Origin: Microstegium vimineum
Taxonomy: Eukaryota; Streptophyta; Magnoliopsida; Poales; Poaceae
NCBI GenBank assembly: GCA_022036555.1
Contig: CM039135.1
Span: forward strand, 42,649,312-42,713,311
Length of the DNA stretch: 64,000 nucleotides
Direction of reading: 5' to 3'
The number at the start of each line of letters is the position of its first letter. Position 1 is the stretch's first letter. The notes under the pieces were generated by a model that was not told the DNA's origin, did not search any database, and saw only the letters and a list, made by a program, of their open reading frames with translations. A program made the translations under genes and the position numbers. Of this stretch, positions 23,558 through 33,838 are shown piece by piece.

Positions 23558-23822
23558 CAATGTGCCCCGATCTGTATTCAACATTTGATGACTAAAGTCT
23601 GTAATCCCCCTATTCCTTGATGAATGAATGAGCCCCGTCTTTGCAAAAAAAAACTTTGGCCTTTGGGTCATGATTTTCGGGTGAGAGTTTGGCTATGTAC
23701 TTGCTGGAGTACCTTTTTATTTTTCTCTCCTAGAAAAGGGCACTGCCGCTGAGGTTGTGTTGCCACGATCACTGTTAATCCCACAATACGACCTCTGTAA
23801 ATCTGGAGAAAATCTATCATCA

Positions 23823-24090
23823 CACTACAAGAAACCTGACTTTTTGTGACCAAGTGGCTTATGACAGGGTCATTTTTTGTCACATAATGTGACTTTATGC
23901 GACAATTTTTTTTGACTCGTCATAAAGTTGTAAGACCCAGAAATATTTGTGACGAGTGTAGCAACTGTGTCACATAAAGGTCCTCAGGTTCGTCACAAAT
24001 TGTCAAACGAGGGGAACGAGCTGACGATGCTCCTTTTTTGACGCTATTGTCGGTCTTTATGTGACATTTACTCGGTGTCACAATAAGTAA
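23823..24090 (+). repeat. Left terminal and subterminal repeat region of the CACTA element
   Basis: After the CACTACAAGAAA end, copies of a TGTGAC-type word occur in both orientations (for example TTTTTGTGACC, TTTGTCACATA, ATGTGACTTT, GTGTCACATAA, TTCGTCACAAA, TATGTGACATT, GTGTCACAAT). Subterminal arrays of short motifs are the binding sites of TNPA-like proteins in characterised CACTA elements. Confidence 0.8.
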
Positions 24091-24387
24091 GATAAAAAAA
24101 TGACCGCGTCAACGTCAATATACCCCCTGCAGGTGGACCCCTATCTGTTGACCACTTCACTTTCCCCATCTTCCCAACATCAACTGAATTGAGGGCGAGG
24201 TCGGCGAGGTCGGAGCTGGCGGAGTGGACGACGACGAAGTACCGGTGCGCTTGGGCGCCCTCATGCCCCCTCCTGGTCCCGCTCCATTTGCTGGGCAGTG
24301 GCACCCTCATCCACATCCCCGTCCCCCTCTGCTTATCTCCCCCAACTTTTTTTGTTCGACAAAATCATCTTCCCCGATTGATGTTTA

Positions 24388-25034
24388 ATGCTTCCCCAAA
24401 ATCACAGGGAGGTGATGATGTTGCAGGCCTCGTCATCTACCGGTCCCAATCGATGTTCAAGCGGAGCTAGGAGTGTCCTGCAACCCAGGCCACTTGCTGT
24501 TGTTGCTGCAGGTACTCTGGCCACTGGTGTCGATCTGGAGGTGCGGACCGATGGTGCCACCGGGTTGCCGTTGATAATCTGCCCGGATTGCAAGGACGTC
24601 AGGGTGTTTGCTGCCATTACCAAGTATGGGGATAATGAGGGAAAGAGATATTTTAAGTGTCCTCGGAAGACTTATACAAATGTCAGTGAAGTTGTTAAAT
24701 TTGCATTGATCAATTTGATTCTTGTCAGCCCAAAATTCAGTGTCTTTTGGTTATAATTTGGATGCAGGGTACATGTACTAGGTATTGGTTCGAGGAAGAA
24801 TACGTGGTGTACCTTCGTGACAATGGATATCTATGTTCAGCATCTTCGACAATTGTTGCGGCTTCGAAAACAGGAGTTCCTGAGGTCCAGCAAAATTTGA
24901 AGGAGGTGAAAGACAAAATTGGCAAGAACAGAGATGGCATGGCCAGTTCCATTTGTCTTGTGTGTGGTTGTGTGAATGTAAGCCTATTCCTGGTGTTGGC
25001 CATCTGTTTGGTGCTAGCTGTAGGGTTCAAGTAG
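24388..25034 (+). CDS. GRF-type zinc finger protein with C-terminal membrane segment (CACTA cargo)
   Basis: Two exons (24388-24681, 24768-25034) join in phase 0 across a GT-AG intron of 86 bp to give 186 aa. Residues ~62-108 form a GRF-like zinc ribbon: CPDC at 65-68, then NEGKRYFKCP (Cys91), then GTCTRYWFEEEY (Cys101), the pattern C-x2-C...G-x-R/Y-F-x-C...C-x2-W-x-E. A charged, possibly coiled-coil stretch follows (~130-155), then a hydrophobic C-terminus (about 160-185; SLFLVLAICLVLAVGF) that looks like a membrane anchor. An alternative in-frame Met is at 24415. GRF fingers bind nucleic acid in other proteins; here the role is unknown. The gene lies wholly inside the CACTA element, is uninterrupted, and is oriented away from the left terminus. 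Confidence 0.7.
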
Positions 25035-25617
25035 GCAAGGCTGTGTGTTGAAGAAAATGATGTAATGATGTGTGTTGAAGAAAATTTGAAGCTGTGTGTT
25101 GAAGAAAATGATGTAATGAACTCGTTATGCTAGATTTGTCTTTGTTATGAAGTATGGGCCTATGTTCCCTTGAACATCTGTTGTGTGCATGTATCTATTG
25201 TACGTGACAACTTCTGTACTTTCAATGACATTGTCTTTGGTCATAAAAAGCTCCTAGAACTATATAACCATGAATTCTGTGCGTTCATAGAAGCACTTCC
25301 AGGCAGTACATTTTGTGATAAATTTTGTATATTCCACGACAAATTATTGGCATTATATGACATTGTCATTTGTCATGATAACAGAGAAATCTGGGCACTA
25401 TATAACTTGCATCATGTGAATGATTCTGAGAACTGTAACTTGCTTCACACATCAAGTATCCACTGGAAACAGAATCATTGCATATCAGGGCATAATTCAA
25501 ATATAACAGATTCACTCATACAAGTTCATAGTTCACAAATAGTTCTAGAAATGCAACAGTTAGTGGTCATCACTAATACAAGTTCATGGTTCACACAAAT
25601 CTCTTATAATGCAAAAG

Positions 25618-28600
25618 TTAGTCATCATCACTGTCTTCTTCTGACATGTTGCCTTCATCTGGACTGTGGTACTCAAGGAAGGTTTCATCCTTATCTTCGT
25701 TGTCTATTTCTTCACCTTGAGCTCTATGTTGTCGTTGACGGATGCTCTCGACTATGTCTCTGCTAACAGGGCTGCCTGGATCTTTGTCTATGTTCAATAA
25801 ATCCATATCAGGATCTATGTCTCCCAATATACCATGTCCCAATGAAGTACTCTCCTCTTGGTATGCCTCCTGACATCTCATTTGTATTTATTCTTGAATT
25901 GGTTGGTTTCCGTCGGACTCTTCAACATCAAATATATGTCGATGGCCAAATTCTTGTACCACTCGCCAAGATGGACCTAACTTCGTATCTTCTAAGAAAA
26001 AAACTTGTGAAGCTTCTATGGCTACAATGAAAGGATCATTCTTATACCATCGACCTTGGATGTTAATGCTCTTAAAGTAAGCATCAACTTTCATTTGGTA
26101 TGTCCTTCCCTCAAGATTGTACCATTCACACCGTAGTAAGATTATAGTTCTTTGCCCTCTGCTATTCTTTGCATAAGTCAACTCGATAATGTCTGTGATT
26201 GTCCCATAGAAGTCAATAGTGTCATCATTGTGTGTACCTACACATTGGATGGAGGAGTTTTGTGTCTTCTTGTGTTCCTCACGAGCCAGAGTGTGGTACC
26301 GTACCCCATTGATTATACAGCCTGTGTATGAACGCACACGTCTCATTGGCCAACATGCGAGTGAGTATAGGTCTTCATTAACATCTGTTGAGCCTTCGCA
26401 TTTCAACTTGGTATTCTACAGGAAATGAAGAGAATTAGTTATTTTGAATATGCATTGATTCATAGATTATATAGTCGTGTTCTTGATCAAGTTGCACAGA
26501 CCTGATTTTCAAACCATGCAGGGAATTGTGTTGACATAACTTTTTCAATATCTATGACCCCTTGTTGTTCTAATTCCTCCCTAAACTTGCTGCAATAATA
26601 AAGGTAGAAGTTAATCAGTTTCTTGACACTAATATTCAATATAGTTGTCCAAAATGACACGACAACAATTACTCACTCTTTGTATTCATCAACCTGTTCG
26701 CAGTTATTTAGAACAAACCAAACCATGGAGTCATAGTCTTTGTCTTCATAATGAAGTTTAGAAGCACCAAGCAGTTTAACACCATGACCAAAAATACAGA
26801 ATTCATTGGGTGAGATGTCCTAGTCACCATCTAAGTTTCTTTCAGGCCTAGTGAACCTATTAATAATGTCACTGAAATATGTTGAGCACTGGGTCATACA
26901 CTCATAAGCAGTGTATGCCTCTGCAATAGAGCCTTCAGGTCTTGCTTGATTGCGGACAAAACGTTTAAATGTTCCCAATCTTCTCTCAATGGGATACATC
27001 CATCCATATTGAACTGGTCCCCTAAGGAGTGCCTGATTAGGTAAGTGTACTGCTAGGTGAATCATAACATCAAAGAATGTAGGAGGATAAATTTTTTCCA
27101 GCTTGCAAATGATGAGTACAATATCTTTCTTCATCTGGTGTAGTGCATCAACCTTTAGTGTTTTCGAGCAAAGTTCCCTAAAAAATCTACCTAACTCAGC
27201 AATTACTTCATATACATCTTTGCACACCAAATCACGAAGGCCAGCTTGTAAAATACGCTGCAACATTATATGACAGTCATGTGTTTTCAGCCCATACATT
27301 GATCCTCCTCCCTCCATATTGATACATCTTGATATGTTGGAAGCATAACCATCTGGAAATTTAACATTGCTCACAAACTGCAAAAACTTCTTCTTTGCTT
27401 CAGGTTGTAGAACGTAACAAGCTCTAGGCTTATTTGAATCTCCCAGCAAATGAAGCTCTTTTCTTATACCTCTATCTTCTAAATCTAGTCTAGCATTCAC
27501 TGTGTCCTTCGTCTTATTTGGAGTATTAAGTAGAGTGTGCAAAATGTTCTCACATATGTTTTTCTCTATGTGCATAACATCAAGGTTGTACTGTAGCTTC
27601 AATTGTGACCAATATGGCAAATCAAACATGCTAGCCTTCACATGCCAAACCAGTTCTCCTTCACGGCGTCGTTTCCTTGATTGTTGCTTATCTGGATTCT
27701 TGCTTGGAACATAGAAAACTTCATCCAACCTTGCCATGACTTCGTTTGCACTACATTTCCTTGGTTCCTCTCTCTTTTCATGCTTGCCGTTGAAAGATTT
27801 GTTTCTCCTCCATTCATGATCCATAGGGAGGAAACGTCTATGGTCTATGAAACCAATTTTGTTTCTAAGACTGCAGGAGCATGGCTTCTCATCACAATGC
27901 ACACATGCGAAGTAACCCCTAGTGGTTCTTCCTGACATGGTACCTAAAGTAGGATAATCATGGATCCCCCATAGAATCGCTGCACGTAGATCGAAATCTT
28001 TGCCTTCATATGCATCATAAGTAGGGACACCTTTCCAAAGCTGAATCATGTCTTTAATCAAAGGCTGCATGAACACATGAAAATCTTTGCCAGGTGATTT
28101 CTTGCCTGGAATTAGTAAAGCAAGCATATAATTAGATTGGTCCATACACATCCATGGTGGCCAATTGTATGGAACCACTATCACTGGCCAGATGCTATAT
28201 GAATTGGTCATCTGACCATATGGGTTAAATCCATCAGTAGCAATGGCTACCCTCAAACTGCGGGGATCATCTGCAAAAGATTTGAAAGTTCTATCAAATT
28301 CTTTCCAAGCTTCTCCATCAGCCAGATGTCTCAGTTCATTCTCAACAGGTACCCTATTTTCCTTGTGCCACCTTGCAAACTGTGCACGCTGCTTTGACAA
28401 AAAAACCGTTGAAAGCGTGGAATTATTGGAAAGTAACGCATGACCTTGTGAGGAACTTTCTTTCTACCCTCTTTGTTCACTTTCCATCTTGTCAAGCCAC
28501 AAACTGGACAATGTTGATCCTTTTCATGGTCATCCCAAAACAAGGCACAGTCATAGTTGCACACATCAATTTTTTGATAACCAAAACCCATCTTCCTGAG

Positions 28601-29252
28601 TACAGCTTTCACTTCGCTATAGGACTTGGGGAGAACCAGGCACATTTTTCAAAGATGTCGATATCAACTCAAGGAATGCATCAAACCCTGAATTTGTTAT
28701 CCGATTGTACACTTTGATATGCAGCAGTTTAATAATGAAACTTAGCTTAGACTCCTCAGTGTAACCTGGATAAAGCTCACGCTTCGCCTCATCCATGATA
28801 TGTTTATACAATTTACCACCGATGTCGTGGCTTGCAGCGGTGTACAAATCTTGAACCAACCCCTGAATTCCACGTGCACTATCTTCAATGGCATCTTGAG
28901 CTAATCCTGCATCACCATCTGGGCTCCTCTCATCTTGTATAGCACCTTGGTCACTAGCATCCCATGAATCTTCAGTACCAACAGCAGGTGTGCCATCAAC
29001 AGCTTGTTCAGCATCATCATCTCCCTCTCCATGGTAACACCACCTTGTATAGCACCTACAAAAACCATTGATGTGGATATCCTCCTCTACATCAGCTTGA
29101 CATTTTTCTTTTCAGTTAAGGCATTGACGGCATGGGCACTTGATTTTCTCATCTGCACGAAATCTACTTCTGATATGGTCCATGAATTGTTCAACACCAG
29201 CAATAAAGGGCGCATCAAATGGCAAGCTCTTAAAAATCCAACTTCTATCCAT
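25618..29252 (-). pseudogene. TNP2/TNPD-like CACTA transposase, decayed
   Basis: Read on the minus strand from 29252: a transposase-associated domain (MDRSWIFKSLPFD...IKCPCRQCLN), a linker with GFCRCYTRWCYHGE, a region with FWDDHEKDQHCPVCGLTRW, the transposase core (TDGFNPYGQM, YMLALLIPGKKSPGKDF, GTMSGRTTRGYFACVHCDE), a DUF4218-like part (NLDVMHIEKNICENIL, GPVQYGWMYPIERRLGTFKR), then after a GTGAGT donor at ~26677 further exons ending in a DUF4216-like domain (TYAKNSRGQRTIILLRCEWY) and an acidic tail. Lesions: TGA at 29114-29112, a frame change near 28640, another at a T7 run near 28400, TAG at 26822-26820, and TAA at 25890-25888. It normally cuts and rejoins CACTA ends in the nucleus. With five breaks it is very unlikely to work. 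Confidence 0.9.
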
Positions 29253-30243
29253 CTTAACCTAGATAAAATGAGGTGCCACAATGTTACAAATCAATGTTGA
29301 ATTCATCACCTTGCTACAAAACCAGTTTCTATATGCATCGCATTGTACCTATTATTCTTAAAAAAACACACCTTCTACAATGCACTGAGAGGCGACTACT
29401 GGGGTGGTCGGCGTAGCTCCACCAGAGGTGCCCCTACCAGAGGTGGCGCAGCTCCACCAGAGGTGCCCGGTGAGGCTGCTGCAGTGGTGGTCGGTGGCGG
29501 AGCAGGAAGTTGGCGCAGATCCGGGGTGGCCCAGCGACGACAAGGCGACGGAGCAGGTTGCGCGCATATCCGGGGTGGCCCTACAGCGACGAGGGACCAG
29601 CAGCTTTGGGTTGGCGTCGCTTCATGTAGGGGGTGCTGTTGGCGGCGAGGCACCAAGGTTGGGTCACCGGCGATGTTGGCCGGCCAGAGTGGCTGAGATG
29701 TGGCCGGCCAAAGTGCCCGTGTTGTGGCCTCTGCTTAGCTCAACTTCAGTGTACAAACGCGAAATGGAGGTCCCGTGATGACAGGTGGGACCTAATGACA
29801 TGTGGGGTCTAATTGTCATGTGGATCTAATGTTTGAATGACAAGTGGGCCCTGCATGATACTATGACTGTATTGATATGAGTTCATTGTAAGAACAGAGA
29901 TTCTCTTTTTAATCCATTGTAAAAACTTGTAACGAGTTTATCTCACACGTACATACTCCAAATTTAATGATTCTTTTTCCAAAAATTATGTAAAATCATG
30001 ATCTATCAATGTACTGAGGCCATTGTATTCATCTAATCATGTCTCAAAGTCTGCACATTTCATAATTTTGAATTTGAAAATATTTGAACTTCGAGCAAAT
30101 TTTAGGGGTACTAAATAATTTCAAATGAAAAACTCGTGAACATGAAAGTGTCTCAACTCATCAATATCTTTATTTTTTGTTAAGGTCACTTTTTCATCCG
30201 ACGAAGTTTTATAAAACTTGTTCACATATTTCATAGATCAAGT
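29253..30243. other. CACTA interior upstream of the transposase, GC-rich segment and spacer
   Basis: A GC-rich part (about 29395-29700) contains imperfect direct repeats (CTCCACCAGAGGTGCCC three times; ATCCGGGGTGGCCC twice) and open frames in several phases, none with a domain I recognise. The rest is AT-rich. The GC-rich part lies directly upstream of the transposase start and may be promoter or 5' UTR of the transposase, or a captured patch. Confidence 0.45.
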
Positions 30244-31202
30244 TCATAGTTCACCACCAAGTCCCCTTATCTTGCCCACAATGATCATCAATCTATCAAA
30301 CATTTCTTGTGGCCCTTCATCTTCATTGATTACAAATCGGTTGAGCTTGACCATGAATAAATCAATCTTGGATTGTCTCACTTTGCTCACACCCTCATGT
30401 GCAAGATGCAAAGTGTCCCATATTTCCTTGGCAACCTCCAAGCTCATGACCTTGTTGTACTCATCACCATCCAATGCACTTAGCAACACACTAGTTGCTT
30501 GTGCATTGAGTTGCATGCACCGGAGCTCGGTAGTGGTGGGGCTTGTGGGATCAACCGGAGGATCACATCCATTGTGCACAATCTCCCAAGCACCGGGGTG
30601 AAGACCTACACGATAAGCTTTCATCAAGTGTTTCCACTTGGCAAAGTTAGTCCCATCAAAATGAGGCAATTTGCCCGCAGGAACATGGAATAAAGGTTTA
30701 TGCTCATGTTTAGAAATAGATGAATAATCAAAGGATATGGCGGAGTATTTCTTGCTGCCATCATCCTTCTTTCTTCTTCTTCTTCTTCTTCTTCTCTCAT
30801 CCTTATTTGCAATCTTGGAGGCTTGGTATGATGCATCATCATCACCATCGGAGCTACTAGAATCAACCTGTACTTGAGAGGCTTGCTCTTTTCTTTTCTT
30901 GAGCTCCTCCTTTGCCTTGAACTTCTTATTGAGAGCTCTCACTTCTCTTCTATGAAGCTTTTCGGCAAGCTTCAAGCTCTTGCTTTCATTGAGAGCTTTT
31001 TCCTCTCTTTGTAGCCTTTTCCCTCTTTTCTCAATCTTCTTTCTTCTTTTCTTCTTGCTCTTTCTCCAGCAGACATGAGAGGGGTGGTCAAGTATTCCTC
31101 TGAGTCCACACTCTCACTGTCCATGGCATGTACGTCCATCTCCTTGGGGTTGACCACTTTGACCTTGGGATCAACCGTCATAACCTTACCCTCTTCGGCC
31201 AT
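30244..31202 (-). pseudogene. Copia gag fragment (UBN2/gag-polypeptide type), frameshifted and truncated
   Basis: From ATG at 31202 a frame gives MAEEGKVMTVDPKVKV and a charged Arg/Glu/Lys region. It changes frame near 31010 into KLAEKLHRREVRALNKKF, a run of arginines (CTT repeats at ~30773-30800), then the conserved gag core KLPHFDGTNFAKWKHLMKAY, VLLSALDGDEYNKV, AKEIWDTLHLAHEG and VRQSKIDLFMVKLNRF. It stops after KIRGLGGE at 30244, where the family normally continues, so the 3' part is lost at the insertion boundary. Confidence 0.85.
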
Positions 31203-31252
31203 TACCTCACACGGTTAAGTGCTTCTTGAGGTAACCTTTCTATGATACCACT

Positions 31253-32477
31253 TGTAAGGACCTGATTATCCTAGAGGGGGGGGGGTGAATAGGCCTGTTT
31301 AAAACAACTTGACAATTTTCTGTTAGCAGAGAGGCCGACACTGCTGGACTTAGGGCAGCAGTGCTGGTCACCAGATCAGATAAATGCACAATTCAAAATA
31401 TAAACTGAGAATACAAATTGTGCTTGAATTGAAACCTTTCTAGAGGTGTAGGAAACCTCTAGCACCACTTGAAAGTGGTAGCAACACACCCACCGAGTAG
31501 ATCGGGTCCAAACCCTAGAAATCACCTAGCACACAAGATATATGAAAGTAAAGTAACAAGCACACAGTGACACAAGATTTGACCCGTGGTTCAGCTCGCC
31601 ACCAAGGCTTGCCTACGTCCACGTTATTGAGGTGCGCCACACAAGGCTCAAGCTCACCATAAAGGCTAGCTCTTTCCTCGGTCTCAAGTCAAGAGAATGA
31701 ACCCTTGAGATGAGAGAAGTGTATTAGCAAATGATGGGTGATACAAACTTCCCTAGGCTGCCACACGAAGGAGACAAGCTCAAGGGCAACCTCTAGCCGG
31801 CTAGGAGCAAAGCTCCAAGAGTAAAGAACTCAAACCACCGGCCACCACACAAACCAAATGCTTGTAGGAGTGAAGATCCGAGGGAGAGGATTCTTCTCAA
31901 AGCTTGGAGGCTCAATCTCTCAAAGAATGATTGGAAATCAATGAAGAAGAGTGGATGAGCACCAAGGGAGAAGGGAGAGCAAGAGAGAAGCTTCTCTTTC
32001 TGTTCTTTCGAAGTAAGGATGAGTGAATAGAAGAACTATCTGTTAGGGGTGAGTGAGGGGGTATGAAATACCTCCTTACTGCCCACTGGCTGAACAAGTC
32101 GCGGCAGTGCCGGCTTGGAGGCCAGCACTGTCGGCCTAGGTAGAACAGCAAAGATTTGATCTTCAATAAGCTGACTGATTTGCCCTCTTTATATGTGGAG
32201 GTGTGATGTAAAAGGATAGATGCATTTGGTTCACTTGTTGGCATGCGTGTTGAATCCCTCTTAATAGTACGGCATATACCTAACTCAAATTCAAAGTATA
32301 AAAGAATTTAAACCCTTTGAGCTTGTTGCCATGCACTTTTGTAATTGGAGGGGTCCGCCAACCTGTTCATCAACCTCCTTAAGTTTAACCTGCTTGTCAT
32401 ACTCACAAAGTCTCATTAGTTTCCTAAATATGTTATCATGTCACCAAAACCCACTTTAGGGCTTGATTGCACTTTCA
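31253..32477 (-). repeat. Copia LTR (1225 bp)
   Basis: The LTR starts TGAAAGTGCAATCAAGCCC at 32477 and ends ...GGTCCTTACA at 31253 on the minus strand. Two bases further on, TGGTATCATAGA (31251-31240) is a primer-binding site of the tRNA-Met type. On the other side the purine tract AAAAAGGGGAGAT abuts the TG. Length and ends fit SIRE/Maximus-type elements of grasses. Confidence 0.8.
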
Positions 32478-32500
32478 ATCTCCCCTTTTTGGTGATTGAT
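32478..32500 (-). promoter_or_regulatory. Polypurine tract of the Copia remnant
   Basis: The minus strand reads CACCAAAAAAGGGGAGAT immediately before the LTR's TG. This is the plus-strand primer used in reverse transcription and normally sits only before the 3' LTR. Confidence 0.75.
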
Positions 32501-33099
32501 GACAACACACTTAGAACTTACAAAAGTGAATAATAATCTGAGATAATGCAAGTCATGGGTGTAGGAGCTCCCCCTAAATGTGTGAATAGGAATTTGAATT
32601 TCCAAATTTGGCATGAAAGGCCAATTTTCATACATTAGAGTGAAGTAGGACTCCCCCTACATCCATGATTGTTGTGGGGTGCTGAAAAAGTGTCACAAAT
32701 ATATACGTGATGCGTATGAACCTGTCTCAACACAAATCAGAGGACTTGCTGTCAAAGCAGCCCGGCACTGCCGGCCTAACTGCTGGCAGCAAGACTACGA
32801 AAGCACAAGCACAACCACACAGCGCGCTAGAATCAAAAACTAAAAACACACTAAGACAAGCATGATATATAAGACAGAGTACATGTACACATATAACACA
32901 AATAAAGTACTTAAGTGGCAATATTATAATAAAATGGTTTCATGTTGCTCTCTCATCTCACAAACTAAAAACTAAGATAACTAGCAGCTGCTGCTCCTCC
33001 ATAACCGTCGAAGATGTTGTACCCCCTTCACTTAGTAATTCTCCCCCTTTTGCAACAAGTCACCAAAAAGAGAAAAGAACCAAGAAGAAAAGATACAAG

Positions 33100-33753
33100 C
33101 TAGTAGCTGTCCTCCTCCATATGGTCATCATCATCGTCTTCATCTTCATCATCATCAGGGGCTGAAGCGAAGTGAGTGCCAGGAGCTGATGCACGCTTGC
33201 TGCATCTACGAGTCTGTGGCTGCTCAATCTTCTCCTCATCATCACCAGCATAGGTAGACTCCTCACTGAACTGTGGTGGTGGTGTGGGAGGATCAAGCTG
33301 CCTGAGGCCTTGCTCCTTTCGGAGCTCTCTGATCTCAAGCCTGGTCTGGTAAGAGTGATCATTTGCATAGCAGATGCCAGCAAAGATCTTTTTTAAGATC
33401 CTACCAAGTTTGCCCTTCTTCCTGCCTCTAGAAGCTGCTGCACCTGAAAACTCAGGAATATCTACTGTTGCTGTTGCTGCTGTCCTGGTGTCTCTGGGAG
33501 GAGTGTTCACCTCCTGAATTGCTGTAGTATGAATGACCTTCTCTGCTCTATAAGTCTCATGGACAACATCCTTGTTGAAGATCCGGCCAGTCACCATCTC
33601 AATGATGAACATCAGATAGGGAGCATAGGGAAGCCCCTTTCTTGCATCCTCTGCGGCAATGCATATCTCATCCCATAAGAATCTAGCAGCTGAGAAAGGT
33701 GGTGCTCCACCTCTCATCCTCCTTAACACATTTTTGGATGTGTTGTAGACCAT
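33100..33753 (-). CDS. 3' ORF of a SIRE-like element (retroelement protein of unknown function)
   Basis: An uninterrupted frame of 217 aa starts MVYNTSKNVLRRMRGGAPPF. It has a hydrophobic/aromatic first third (AARFLWDEICIAAEDAR, LPYAPYLMFIIEMVTGRIF), a basic centre (RGRKKGKLGRILKKIF) and an acidic tail (DDDEDEDDDDDHMEEDSY). SIRE/Maximus elements of grasses carry an extra ORF of this sort between pol and the 3' LTR, and its position before the polypurine tract agrees. It may be 5'-truncated at the insertion boundary near 33755. I infer the identity from position and composition. Confidence 0.5.
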   Translation of the reverse strand: MVYNTSKNVLRRMRGGAPPFSAARFLWDEICIAAEDARKGLPYAPYLMFIIEMVTGRIFNKDVVHETYRAEKVIHTTAIQEVNTPPRDTRTAATATVDIPEFSGAAASRGRKKGKLGRILKKIFAGICYANDHSYQTRLEIRELRKEQGLRQLDPPTPPPQFSEESTYAGDDEEKIEQPQTRRCSKRASAPGTHFASAPDDDEDEDDDDDHMEEDSY

Positions 33754-33838
33754 GTGGGTTTCGAAGCATTAGTTTTTACATTTAATATCTACATTGAAGT
33801 TGCATTAATATAGTATTTACATTATTTTTTCCAAAGCA

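Larger units (their letters stand above)
30244..33753 (-). mobile_element. SIRE-like Copia retrotransposon remnant in permuted order, nested in the CACTA element
   Basis: Descending along the minus strand the order is: 3' ORF (33753-33100), polypurine tract (~32490), one LTR (32477-31253), primer-binding site, gag start (31202) to a truncation at 30244. A normal element has the primer-binding site after the first LTR and the polypurine tract before the last one. Here one LTR has both, so internal 3' and 5' sequence flank a shared LTR. Protease, integrase and reverse transcriptase are absent. This is what remains of two head-to-tail copies, or of a one-LTR circle opened in its interior. I found no target duplication. 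Confidence 0.75.

Noticed and set aside
25888..26406. A separate host gene of unknown function on the minus strand
   Set aside because: Its sequence is the DUF4216-like part of the CACTA transposase, it lies inside the element, and it continues in frame past a single TAA into the acidic tail.
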